Below are positions 25,392 through 32,898 of a stretch of DNA of 64,000 bases, piece after piece. The notes beneath the pieces were generated by a model. That model saw only the letters and a program-made list of their open reading frames with translations, was not told the DNA's origin and searched no databases. Position numbers and translations under genes: made by a program. This stretch comes from Desulfosalsimonas propionicica (lineage in GTDB: Bacteria; Desulfobacterota; Desulfobacteria; Desulfobacterales; Desulfosalsimonadaceae), in assembly GCF_013761005.1 (NCBI RefSeq), contig NZ_JACDUS010000001.1, positions 620,001 to 684,000 of the forward strand, given 5' to 3'. The number at the start of each line of letters is the position of its first letter. Position 1 is the first letter of the stretch.

Positions 25392-26564
25392 TCATCTGCC
25401 CATTCGGTCAAACATCCACTGAAGCCGGCCCGGCTTTTTTTCCAGGGCCCCTTCCGGGCAGATTTCCACGCAGCAGTAGCAGCGGATGCAGGTGCCATAA
25501 TCGTATGCCGGAACGGCCCTTTTTTTGCCTTGGGGCGGGCTGATGGCGCCGGCCGGGCAAATTTTCATGCACTCAAGACAGCCGGTGCACAAATCCGCTC
25601 TTGGCACGGGCCGCTCCACGCACAGGTTTTTAAAGGTACGGGTGTTTAACGGCCATCGAAATGCATTTGAAAACAGCGAGTCTCCGGTTGCCGGCACAAA
25701 GTCGGCAACCTGCAGGTTTTCCGGGGGTTCGCCCACAAGGTCAATGCCTTTGGCCGATTTTGCGCCCCAGCCCCTGTCAAAACCCTTGGCAATGGTGGGA
25801 ATGTTTCTGAAATCCAGGCCCGCCACCCGGGTTCCCGCATAGTCCACGGCAATGCCGTCTGTGCCGGCAATCACCGTGTTTAGCTGCCTGGGCCGGCCGC
25901 CCCGGCCCGGGCCCTCGCCTTCCAGGGCGCAGACCGCGTCCATGACGTGAATCAGGGGTTTGGGCGGATCAAATCCAAAATTCATGGCGCCGTAAAGGTC
26001 GAGGAGAAAATCGGCAAAATCCGAATGCCGGGGCAGGCGCAGGTGCATCTTGGATTTTTCCATGCCGGCCATGGCCCCGAACAACAGCTTGACCGCGCCG
26101 GTAATGCCGGTGATGCCATGGGTTTTGAATTTGGGCAGGCACAGGATCAAGTCCGCGTCAAAATAGGCCCTGGCGATATCAATGTGCGGATATCGCCGGG
26201 CGCCGTCAAAATGCAGGGTCTGTACGTCTGAAGGATCCGCGGTCAAAATCCCTTCCTGTTCGAGCACTGCCTTGTAGCTGGTTTTCCTGATCACCCGGTC
26301 CAGGGAATGTACGGCCGGTGATTCCACCAGCACCGGGATGCCGCCGTTGTCCTTGACAATTTTGACCGCGGCCCGGAAAAACTCCGGATGGGTGATCACT
26401 CCGCTGTTATCGTCTGCCACGGTAAGCAGGTTTGGCTTTACAGCCACCCGGGCGCCTTTGAAATCCGCGGGTGAAAACCGGATCAAAGAAAGGCTGTCTT
26501 CAATGGCCCTCCGGATTGTCACTTTATCGTAACTGCTGCACTCCACAAGGGATACAAGCGACAT
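25392..26564 (-). CDS. DUF362 domain protein with C-terminal 2x[4Fe-4S] ferredoxin
   Basis: A 390-residue protein. Residues 1-300 form DUF362 (VAVKPNLLTVADDNSGVITH, ILVESPAV-like HSLDRVIRKT, DLILCLPKFKTHGITGITGA). The C-terminus is a bacterial ferredoxin: CTGCLECMKICPAG and CIRCYCCVEICPEG, eight cysteines for two [4Fe-4S] clusters. The fusion is common in sulfate reducers and methanogens, and related proteins have been linked to anaerobic electron transfer; the exact substrate is not known. It is a single gene. A MITE-like repeat lies directly upstream (26582-26768), so its promoter is displaced or provided by flanking sequence. Confidence 0.9.
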   Translation of the reverse strand: MSLVSLVECSSYDKVTIRRAIEDSLSLIRFSPADFKGARVAVKPNLLTVADDNSGVITHPEFFRAAVKIVKDNGGIPVLVESPAVHSLDRVIRKTSYKAVLEQEGILTADPSDVQTLHFDGARRYPHIDIARAYFDADLILCLPKFKTHGITGITGAVKLLFGAMAGMEKSKMHLRLPRHSDFADFLLDLYGAMNFGFDPPKPLIHVMDAVCALEGEGPGRGGRPRQLNTVIAGTDGIAVDYAGTRVAGLDFRNIPTIAKGFDRGWGAKSAKGIDLVGEPPENLQVADFVPATGDSLFSNAFRWPLNTRTFKNLCVERPVPRADLCTGCLECMKICPAGAISPPQGKKRAVPAYDYGTCIRCYCCVEICPEGALEKKPGRLQWMFDRMGR

Positions 26565-26581
26565 GATTTCCCCCCATCATT

Positions 26582-26768
26582 GATGGCGCCGTTAAAAGTC
26601 CAATATCTGCGTTATGCGCAATTCCTCAGAATTTCACGTACGGATAAGTACGCTGCATTCTTCGGAATCGCGCAAGCCTTGATCTTGAACTTTTTACAGC
26701 GCCATCTATAAACTTCCTTCCTGCAACAACAGCGGACGCGGTAAAAAGCTTTTTACGAAACCATCATC
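26582..26768 (+). repeat. MITE-like palindromic repeat, full copy
   Basis: Starts GATGGCGCCGTTAAAAGTCC, with the hairpin core and ACTTTTTACAGCGCCATC at 26687-26705, then an altered tail ending CTTTTTACGAAACCATC. The tail contains CTTCCTTCCTG followed by ACAACAGCGGAC, a motif that recurs at 30343. Confidence 0.82.
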
Positions 26769-26771
26769 ATT

Positions 26772-26900
26772 GATTGCACCGTAAAGTTCAGAAACTTCTA
26801 TAACCGACAACGAATAAAAAGAATAACCTCTTGATTTTACTTAACACTTAATCACTTCAAATTTAACACTGCAAGTAAAAAAGACTTTTTACAGGCTATC
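26772..26900. repeat. MITE-like repeat, variant AT-rich core
   Basis: The ends match the family (GATTGCACCGTAAAGTTC at the left, GACTTTTTACAGGCTATC at the right), but the 90-base interior is AT-rich and unrelated to the palindromic core. It abuts the previous copy and the end of the molybdopterin gene. Together with 26582-26768 it fills the 340-base gap. Confidence 0.5.
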
Positions 26901-26904
26901 ATCA

Positions 26905-29142
26905 TTAGACCGCGGTCAGTCTGCAGGTCACAAACCTGTGGATCGGGGTGCCCAGGTCGCTGCGGTGGGTGTTTTGCGTCAGCTCGTTGACGTTGATCCC
27001 ATGGGTTTCATCCCCATACTGAAGGCCGAAACCGTGGGGGATGATCACCATGCCCGGCCGCACCTGTTTGCTGATCTGCAGTGGCCCCCGGGCCGAGCCC
27101 GCCGCTGTGGTGACTTCCACCAGCCGGCCGTCTTCCAGGCCCAGTGCCTGTGCTTCATCGGGATGCACTGCCACGGTGCAGTCGCGTTTGCCTATGTTCC
27201 ATTCGGGGTTTCGTATGAGGGTGTTGGCGTTGCAGTCAAAATGCCGGCCCGCGTGCAGAATCAGGGGAAAGTCCGGCGGCATGCGAAGTTCTGCTTTTTC
27301 CGCTTCAGGCGCCAGGGCCTTTGCCGGATTTTCCAGTTCAGGCACAAAAATTTCCAGTTTGCCGGATTCGGTTTTGAGGAGGTTCATGTTTTCATCCGGG
27401 TCTGCGATCCCCGCCCATAAGCCTTCAGGGTGGTCGAGCAGTGCCTGAAAGATCCGGTCCCCCTGGTCGGCGCCCGGTTCAAATCCCGCCCGTGCGGCGT
27501 TTTTCCGGAATGCTTTGGGCGCGGTCATCAAAAGGCCCCAGACGGCGGCCAGGGCCGCGGAATCCCACTGACGGCCCAAAGTTTTGGCCAGCACAAAGGG
27601 CATGGCGGCCATGGCCGCAGGCTCTTCGTTCGCCCACTCCATAAGCCGGGCGCCGAAATCCAACCGGGTGCACGCGGCGGCCTGGTAAAGCGAATCCGGT
27701 ATTTGCGGGATCAGGCCCATCCGGTCGGCGATCATGGTGGAAATCTGGGAGGACTCCAGGCATGATCCCGGGGGCTGAACCACCGGCCGCCGCAGCTGCA
27801 AAAAAACCTCCGGAAAGGTGTTGGGGAAAAAGGTGGTGTCCCAGGATTCGTAAAAGCTCCGGCAGGGCAGGACATAATGGGCAAACCGGGCGGTTTCGCT
27901 CATGACAATGTCGTTTACCACCAGCAGGTCCAGGCTGGAAAAGGCCTTTTCATAGGCATGGGTATCGGGATAGGAACGCAGGGGATTGACCGCGCTGACA
28001 TACACGCAGCGCAGCCGCTTGGGCTGATCGGACAGGATTTCCTCGGGCATCACCGCCGGAGGAAAGGAGCCGGCGGCCGCAGGGGGCATGTTGGTTGCGG
28101 CCGTGCGCCAGGTTTTGGGGTTTCTTTCATCTGCATGAAACCCCATGGGCACGACAAATCCCGGGATCACGTTTCCGCCCCGGACCATGAAGTTGCCGCA
28201 CACCGCCTCCAGGATCATGAGAAAATAAAGGCTCAAAACGTTTTTCCGGCCCATGTAAAGCCCCAGGTCCGGGTGCACGCACCATTTTTTCGTTACCATG
28301 AGGCGGCACAGCTCATATACCGGCTCAAATTCCAGCTCACATGCGGAAATCGCCGCTTTGTCATCAAAATTTTCAAACCAGGGCCGGATCCGGTCCCAGC
28401 CTTCCACGTGATTGCGGATATAATCGGATTTTTCCCAGCCATTGCTTACGATAATGGCGATCATGGCCTTTATCAGCAGGGCATCGGCCCCGGGTCTTAC
28501 CGGCAGATGAATGTTTGCGGCAGCAGCGGTTTCACTTTTGCGGGGATCCACGGCCACAAGTATTTTATCCGGATCCCGGGAAATTTCCGTCAGGGTCTTT
28601 CTGGCCCGGGGCATCTGGTGGCTTGCCATGCCGTTCCATCCCCAGGCCACGAGCATCTCGGTTGCATGCTCATCCGGGATGGCCAGGTTGTATTGCTTGC
28701 CCAGTATCCGGCCGAAAAGCCACCATGCGTCAGAAAATTCCTGGCCGGCGGATGAATAATAATACTGCGAACCCATGGCCCGCAGCCAGGTCAGGCCGAA
28801 GGTGGCCTCCATGTGGCCGCCCTGGGCGCTTCCGCCCATGTAGGCAAGGCTTTGGGGACCGTGCTTTTCGGAGATGGCCTGCATTTTTTCAGCGATTTCG
28901 CCAATGGCCTGATCCCAGGTGACGGGCTCAAACCGGCCGTTGACCTTTTTTAAGGGCTCGGTGACGCGGTCTTTGGGATACTGGTGATAGGCGATGTTCA
29001 GCCCTTTGCGGCACACATAGCCCCGGCTGCGGGGGTTGTCCCTGTCCGGCCGGGCGCGCACGATGCGGCCATTTTCCACCAGCAGTTCCAGCCCGCAGTT
29101 CTGGGCGCACAGCACGCATCCGGTTTTATGCCATTTTCCCAT
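26905..29142 (-). CDS. Molybdopterin (bis-MGD) [4Fe-4S] oxidoreductase
   Basis: A 745-residue member of the DMSO-reductase superfamily. The N-terminal [4Fe-4S] ligands are C9, C12, C16 and C44 (TGCVLCAQNC and GYVCRKG). The molybdopterin dinucleotide-binding C-terminal domain starts around RMPPDFPLILHAGRHFDCNA and includes GLEDGRLVEVTT. There is no Tat signal, so it is cytosolic. No obvious cysteine or selenocysteine is seen at the usual Mo-ligand site (around SSAGQEFSDAWW); other ligands such as Asp, Ser or Glu are possible. It is transcribed behind the TetR gene (18 bases), so the repressor probably controls it. The substrate is unknown. Confidence 0.9.
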   Translation of the reverse strand: MGKWHKTGCVLCAQNCGLELLVENGRIVRARPDRDNPRSRGYVCRKGLNIAYHQYPKDRVTEPLKKVNGRFEPVTWDQAIGEIAEKMQAISEKHGPQSLAYMGGSAQGGHMEATFGLTWLRAMGSQYYYSSAGQEFSDAWWLFGRILGKQYNLAIPDEHATEMLVAWGWNGMASHQMPRARKTLTEISRDPDKILVAVDPRKSETAAAANIHLPVRPGADALLIKAMIAIIVSNGWEKSDYIRNHVEGWDRIRPWFENFDDKAAISACELEFEPVYELCRLMVTKKWCVHPDLGLYMGRKNVLSLYFLMILEAVCGNFMVRGGNVIPGFVVPMGFHADERNPKTWRTAATNMPPAAAGSFPPAVMPEEILSDQPKRLRCVYVSAVNPLRSYPDTHAYEKAFSSLDLLVVNDIVMSETARFAHYVLPCRSFYESWDTTFFPNTFPEVFLQLRRPVVQPPGSCLESSQISTMIADRMGLIPQIPDSLYQAAACTRLDFGARLMEWANEEPAAMAAMPFVLAKTLGRQWDSAALAAVWGLLMTAPKAFRKNAARAGFEPGADQGDRIFQALLDHPEGLWAGIADPDENMNLLKTESGKLEIFVPELENPAKALAPEAEKAELRMPPDFPLILHAGRHFDCNANTLIRNPEWNIGKRDCTVAVHPDEAQALGLEDGRLVEVTTAAGSARGPLQISKQVRPGMVIIPHGFGLQYGDETHGINVNELTQNTHRSDLGTPIHRFVTCRLTAV

Positions 29143-29160
29143 GGGTTTCCCTCCTTTTGC

Positions 29161-29766
29161 TTATGATTGGCGGTGACAGGGCGGGCCGGATTTCAGCAAA
29201 TGGTCAAATACCATCTGTCTGAAGGCCGCCAACGGGGCGGCGCTTTTTAAGGCCTTGGCCTGCAGCAGGGTGCCCTGCCATGCGCTGAGGATAAAACCGG
29301 CGGTTGTGTCAATGTCTATACCCGGGCTCACTTCACCGGACTGCCGGGCTTGTTGGAGACATTGGCCGATTTTTTCGCGCATCTGTTCCAGAATGGATTC
29401 CAGCCGCTGCCGGAACCGCTCGTTTTGATCGCTCATTTCCTGGCAGAGGTTGCCCACCGGGCAGCCGCCATGAAAACCGTTATTTTCAAGCCTGTCTGCA
29501 TAGGCCTGAAAATAGTTGCGCAGCCGGGTGAGAGGGGAGGCGTCCGGGTCGTGTAGGGCCGCATCGCCCACCGACGCCGCCCAGGCGGCCATGTGATCGA
29601 TCAGGGCCAGGCCGAAGTCCTCCTTGCTGGCAAAATAATGATAAAATGAGCCCTTGGGGACGTTGGCGGCCTTGAGGATTTCGCCGATGCCCGTGTGATT
29701 GAACCCTTTTTCATACACCAGCCGGGCTCCCTGAGTCAGGATTGTTTTTCGGGTCTGGGATTTCAT
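29161..29766 (-). CDS. TetR/AcrR-family transcriptional repressor
   Basis: A 201-residue TetR regulator. The N-terminal helix-turn-helix is clear (GIGEILKAANVPKGSFYHYF). The C-terminal ligand domain has GCPVGNLCQEMSD, a cysteine-containing motif found in the AcuR/NemR-like group (TetR_C_6), where a cysteine can react with electrophiles. Its own promoter has TTGACA and TAATAT with a 15-bp palindrome in the spacer, so it should repress itself and the molybdopterin oxidoreductase that follows. The predicted transcription start (about 29768) falls between the two possible ATGs at 29772 and 29766, so translation probably begins at 29766, almost leaderless. Confidence 0.9.
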   Translation of the reverse strand: MKSQTRKTILTQGARLVYEKGFNHTGIGEILKAANVPKGSFYHYFASKEDFGLALIDHMAAWAASVGDAALHDPDASPLTRLRNYFQAYADRLENNGFHGGCPVGNLCQEMSDQNERFRQRLESILEQMREKIGQCLQQARQSGEVSPGIDIDTTAGFILSAWQGTLLQAKALKSAAPLAAFRQMVFDHLLKSGPPCHRQS

Positions 29767-29774
29767 GCCCATGC

Positions 29775-29803
29775 ATATTAGTAGACCGGTCGTCTATTGT
29801 CAA
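29775..29803 (-). promoter_or_regulatory. TetR-controlled sigma-70 promoter with operator in the spacer
   Basis: On the minus strand TTGACA (29798-29803) and TAATAT (29775-29780) are separated by 17 bases. The spacer contains the palindrome TAGAC-GACCG-GTCTA (29782-29796), resembling operators of NemR/AcuR-type repressors. Repressor binding here would block RNA polymerase. Confidence 0.85.
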
Positions 29804-29867
29804 GAAAATTTGATTCCCAAATTAGGCGTTTCAAATTCTTATGGCAGTGTCACAGCAGGTGGGGCCA

Positions 29868-30338
29868 GGGGCCGGAGTCAGGATGCAGGATGCGCTTCTA
29901 ACTTCAAAAAAGTTGCTGTTCGTGCTTGGTTCTATAATTTTCGCATGATGCCGACCCGGTGGCGGTTTGCTCCCTGCTGACCGCTTGCGCGCTCAATGCG
30001 ACTCGCAAACCACCCCCGGGCCGGCATCATGGCCGACTGTGTGCAAATTTTCACACCAAGGAATCCGGAGCAACACATCCAAGTCTTGGAAGTAACTTCA
30101 GGAAAAGTTACTGTTATAGCTCGGTCCTGGGCTGCGGCCCGTGGGAACACCTCCAAGGAAGTCCAAGGGCGGGGTCGGTTTGTAAGCGACATTGAGCGTT
30201 TACGGAAAAATTCAGCAAATGCCGAAGCTAAAAAAATTTCAAACTGTTTGAGGCCGACAGGCCGAGTTTTTGAAATTTTAGCGAAGCCATTTGATGAATC
30301 CGTAAACGGTCAGGAGCGAAAAAACTGACCCCGGCCGC
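29868..30338. mobile_element. Non-coding element with nested inverted repeats (possible non-autonomous IS200/RAYT-type remnant)
   Basis: The block is bounded by GGCCGGAGTCAG near 29871 and CTGACCCCGGCC near 30325, an imperfect inverted pair. Inside are a long imperfect hairpin (29943-30031, 23 of 27 stem bases matching), two direct repeats beginning TAACTTCA at 29899 and 30093 (the second includes the hairpin AGTAACTT-CAGGAA-AAGTTACT at 30091), and a 45-bp inverted repeat starting CGTTTACGGA at 30199 and ending TCCGTAAACG at 30309. No reading frame is convincing. GGGGTCAG-type ends resemble those seen beside REP-associated transposases, but this link is inference. Confidence 0.45.
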
Positions 30339-30442
30339 AGGGCTTCCTTCCTGACAAACAGCGGACAATAAATAAGCTTACCGGCAATGATGCCACAATG
30401 CAATAGATTCGAAATGATTTCTTCTTTTTTGGGCCAAAGCTG

Positions 30443-30589
30443 ATGCAGGATGCCGCCCATCGGGAAGTGACCAGAGCCGGCACAACCCTTGACGCCTTGG
30501 GCAAAAGCGGGTATGGCCGGAACATGAAAGCAAAAACCGCGGCAGAAACCCTGCATGCCTGCAAAGGCATTGGAAAGGAACGGCTATAA
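30443..30589 (+). CDS. Possible small ORF or gene remnant
   Basis: A 48-codon frame begins MQDAAHREVTRAGTTLDALG and ends two bases before the ATG of the DUF374 gene. The stretch looks protein-like (basic and glycine-rich), but no ribosome-binding site is visible. It could be the tail of a truncated gene beside the repeat element, or a leader peptide. Not recognised. Confidence 0.25.
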   Translation: MQDAAHREVTRAGTTLDALGKSGYGRNMKAKTAAETLHACKGIGKERL

Positions 30590-30591
30590 CC

Positions 30592-31239
30592 ATGAATACC
30601 AAAAAACTGCTTTATTCAAAACGCTTTGCATACCTGGTCTACCGGTTCATCCGGGTATATTCGGCCTGTTTGCGGCTGCGGGTGATCAATGAAGCGCCCT
30701 GGCAGCAGCATGTTGAGGCCGGCGGGAAGGTACTGCTATGCGTCTGGCACCAGCAGTTTTTCTCCCTGATCCGTCCCTTTAAAGCCTATGCGAAATACCG
30801 GCCCGGGCTGATGATCAGCCGGAGCCGGGACGGGGAGATGATTGCAGCGGTGGCCAATTACACGGGATGGCACACGGTGCGCGGATCTTCTTCCAGGGGC
30901 GGGCGCACGGCCATGTCGCAGATGATCCGGCATCTGCAGGAAAACCGGCTCGGGGCCCATATTTTAGACGGCCCCAGGGGCCCGGCCGGGGTGGTGAAAA
31001 ACGGGGCCGTCAAAATCGCCATGGACAGCGGGGCGCGGCTGGTGCCCGTGTATGTGGAAGCCGATGCCAAATGGATCTTTAACTCCTGGGACCGGTTTTT
31101 TGTGCCCAAACCGCTGTCCCGCGTGCGGATCCGCTTTGGTGACATGCTCCCGCAGATCCCGCGCACAAGCGATACGGCCGCCCTTGAAACCTGGCGCAAA
31201 TCCCTTGAAGACCGCATGCGACCGGGGCTGGTGCGTTAA
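30592..31239 (+). CDS. DUF374 lysophospholipid acyltransferase-family protein
   Basis: A 215-residue acyltransferase of the DUF374 family, related to lipid A and lysophospholipid acyltransferases (LpxL/PlsC fold). Key segments are LLCVWHQQFFSLI with the catalytic histidine, ISRSRDGEMIAAV and LDGPRGPAGVVKNGAVKIA. The family is usually membrane-associated through a short N-terminal hydrophobic segment (FAYLVYRFIRVYSACLRLRV). GGAAAGGAA lies upstream of the ATG. It is convergent with the chemoreceptor gene, seven bases apart. It is probably involved in lipid A or phospholipid acylation; the exact acceptor is unknown. Confidence 0.87.
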   Translation: MNTKKLLYSKRFAYLVYRFIRVYSACLRLRVINEAPWQQHVEAGGKVLLCVWHQQFFSLIRPFKAYAKYRPGLMISRSRDGEMIAAVANYTGWHTVRGSSSRGGRTAMSQMIRHLQENRLGAHILDGPRGPAGVVKNGAVKIAMDSGARLVPVYVEADAKWIFNSWDRFFVPKPLSRVRIRFGDMLPQIPRTSDTAALETWRKSLEDRMRPGLVR

Positions 31240-31246
31240 ACTCCAA

Positions 31247-32704
31247 TCATCGGGTGCTTTTGCCGCCCACCACGGCCTGCAGTTGGGCCACCATCTGCTC
31301 GAGTTCTGCGGCCTGGGAGGAAAGCTCTTGGGCTGCACTGGCCGACTGCTCGGAATTGGCCGCGTTTTGCTGAACCACCTTGTCCATTTCCGAAACCCCG
31401 GTGTTGACCTGCTCGATTCCCTGGGACTGCTCCTTTGATGCTGCGGCGATCTCGCCGATAAGGGTGTTGACCTTGCCCGAACTGTCCTTGATGGAATTGA
31501 GCTGCGCGGCCACTTCCTCTGCCACGTTCACGCCGTTGCCCGCGTTTTGCTGGGACTGCTCAATGAGCCGGGAAGTGTTGCTGGCGGCTTCGGCGCTTCG
31601 CTGGGCCAGGTTTCTGACCTCTTCGGCCACAACCGCAAAGCCCTTGCCCGCCTCCCCGGCCCTGGCGGCCTCAACAGCGGCGTTCAATGCCAGCAGATTG
31701 GTCTGAAATGCGATATCGTCAATGGTTTTGATGATTTTTGAGGTCTCGTTGGAAGACTCTTTTATTTCGTTTATGGCCGTGTTCATGCGCTGCATGGAGG
31801 CAACGCCGGAGTCCACCGCGGATGCCGTTTCCTTGACCGCCCCGTCGGCCATTTCGGCATTGTCCGCGTTTTGCCGGGTCTGTGAGGCGATCTGCTCCAG
31901 GGACGCAGAGGTCTGTTCAAGGCTTGAAGCCTGCTCGCTTGAGCCTTCAGCCTGGGACTGGCTTGAAGAGGCAATCTGGCCGGAGGCGGAGGCCACCTGC
32001 TCGGAGCTTTTGCCCAGGCCTTCGACGATTCCGGCCAGCGCCCGGCTGGTCCGGCGGCTGAAGAAAAAGGCAACTGCAATGGATATACCGGCAAGGGCCA
32101 GGGAAATCAACATCAGCAGCCTTGTCTGGGCCGCTATGTCTTTTTGAATGCTTTCAACGTAGACGCCCGTGCCGATGATCCAGTCCCAGGGTTTAAATTC
32201 CGCCACATAGGACAGTTTCGGCTCGATCTGTCCTTCGTTGTCATAGTACTGCCACTTGTAGGGTACGTGGCCGGCGCCTTCCTGTTTTGCCGTTTTGGCG
32301 AATTCAACAAAAAGGTTGCGTCCGTCCGGGTCCGTGATATCAGAAACATTCTTTCCTTCCAGGTCCGGGCTGAACGGATGCATGACAATGCGCGGGGTGA
32401 AATCCTGGATCCAGAAGTAATCCTTCATTTTCGGGCCGTAACGGATGGCGCGCACGGTTTCCTTTGCGCGCGCCTGCGCCTCCTGGCGCGACATTTGGCC
32501 CGACTCCTGCTTTTCATGAAAGTTTTTCAGAACTGAAAGCCCCACTTCCGCCAGTTCTCCGGTTTTTTCCTTTTTTTCACTGTAAATGCTTTTTTCCAGG
32601 GACTGGCTGCTGACAACCCATAAAACAAGGGCCACCACAAGCACGGGAACCACGGATATGGCGACAATTTTGGCATTCAGGCTCATTTTCCGGATTGATC
32701 TCAT
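31247..32704 (-). CDS. Methyl-accepting chemotaxis protein with single Cache sensor
   Basis: A 485-residue chemoreceptor. TM1 is at about residues 10-30 ([20 protein letters not shown]), then a periplasmic sCache_2-type sensor ([36 protein letters not shown]), TM2 around 195-215, a short linker and the cytoplasmic signalling domain with the hairpin tip [20 protein letters not shown]. There is no C-terminal CheR-docking pentapeptide. It resembles receptors for small organic acids, but the ligand is not predictable. Start: the frame opens at 32749, but the ATG at 32704 has GGGAGG upstream. No che genes are nearby, so it is an orphan receptor. Confidence 0.92.
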   Translation of the reverse strand: MRSIRKMSLNAKIVAISVVPVLVVALVLWVVSSQSLEKSIYSEKKEKTGELAEVGLSVLKNFHEKQESGQMSRQEAQARAKETVRAIRYGPKMKDYFWIQDFTPRIVMHPFSPDLEGKNVSDITDPDGRNLFVEFAKTAKQEGAGHVPYKWQYYDNEGQIEPKLSYVAEFKPWDWIIGTGVYVESIQKDIAAQTRLLMLISLALAGISIAVAFFFSRRTSRALAGIVEGLGKSSEQVASASGQIASSSQSQAEGSSEQASSLEQTSASLEQIASQTRQNADNAEMADGAVKETASAVDSGVASMQRMNTAINEIKESSNETSKIIKTIDDIAFQTNLLALNAAVEAARAGEAGKGFAVVAEEVRNLAQRSAEAASNTSRLIEQSQQNAGNGVNVAEEVAAQLNSIKDSSGKVNTLIGEIAAASKEQSQGIEQVNTGVSEMDKVVQQNAANSEQSASAAQELSSQAAELEQMVAQLQAVVGGKSTR

Positions 32705-32738
32705 TGCTACCTCCCGGGTTTGCTTGTAAACATTGTTT

Positions 32739-32759
32739 CTAAGCAACAATGTTGTTTAG
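32739..32759. promoter_or_regulatory. Palindrome upstream of the chemoreceptor gene
   Basis: CTAAGCAACAATGTTGTTTAG is an almost perfect 21-bp inverted repeat 35 bases upstream of the start codon. It may be an operator in the chemoreceptor promoter. The regulator is unknown. Confidence 0.3.
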
Positions 32760-32898
32760 GATGAAACGCGCCACCGGCTCACGGGAATTTTTCCAAACCC
32801 GTCACCGGTTCTGTGTTTACCTTTCGGTGCGTTTGGGCAGATGTTTAATGCGGCAGGCGATTCTTTTCTTTGCCGGTTGTGGGGCGGGCCCGGCGGGC

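Noticed and set aside
29868-30338. Integron attC site or group II intron as the explanation of the structured block
   Set aside because: No integrase, reverse transcriptase, clear attC core sites or intron domain V were seen, so neither label is supported.
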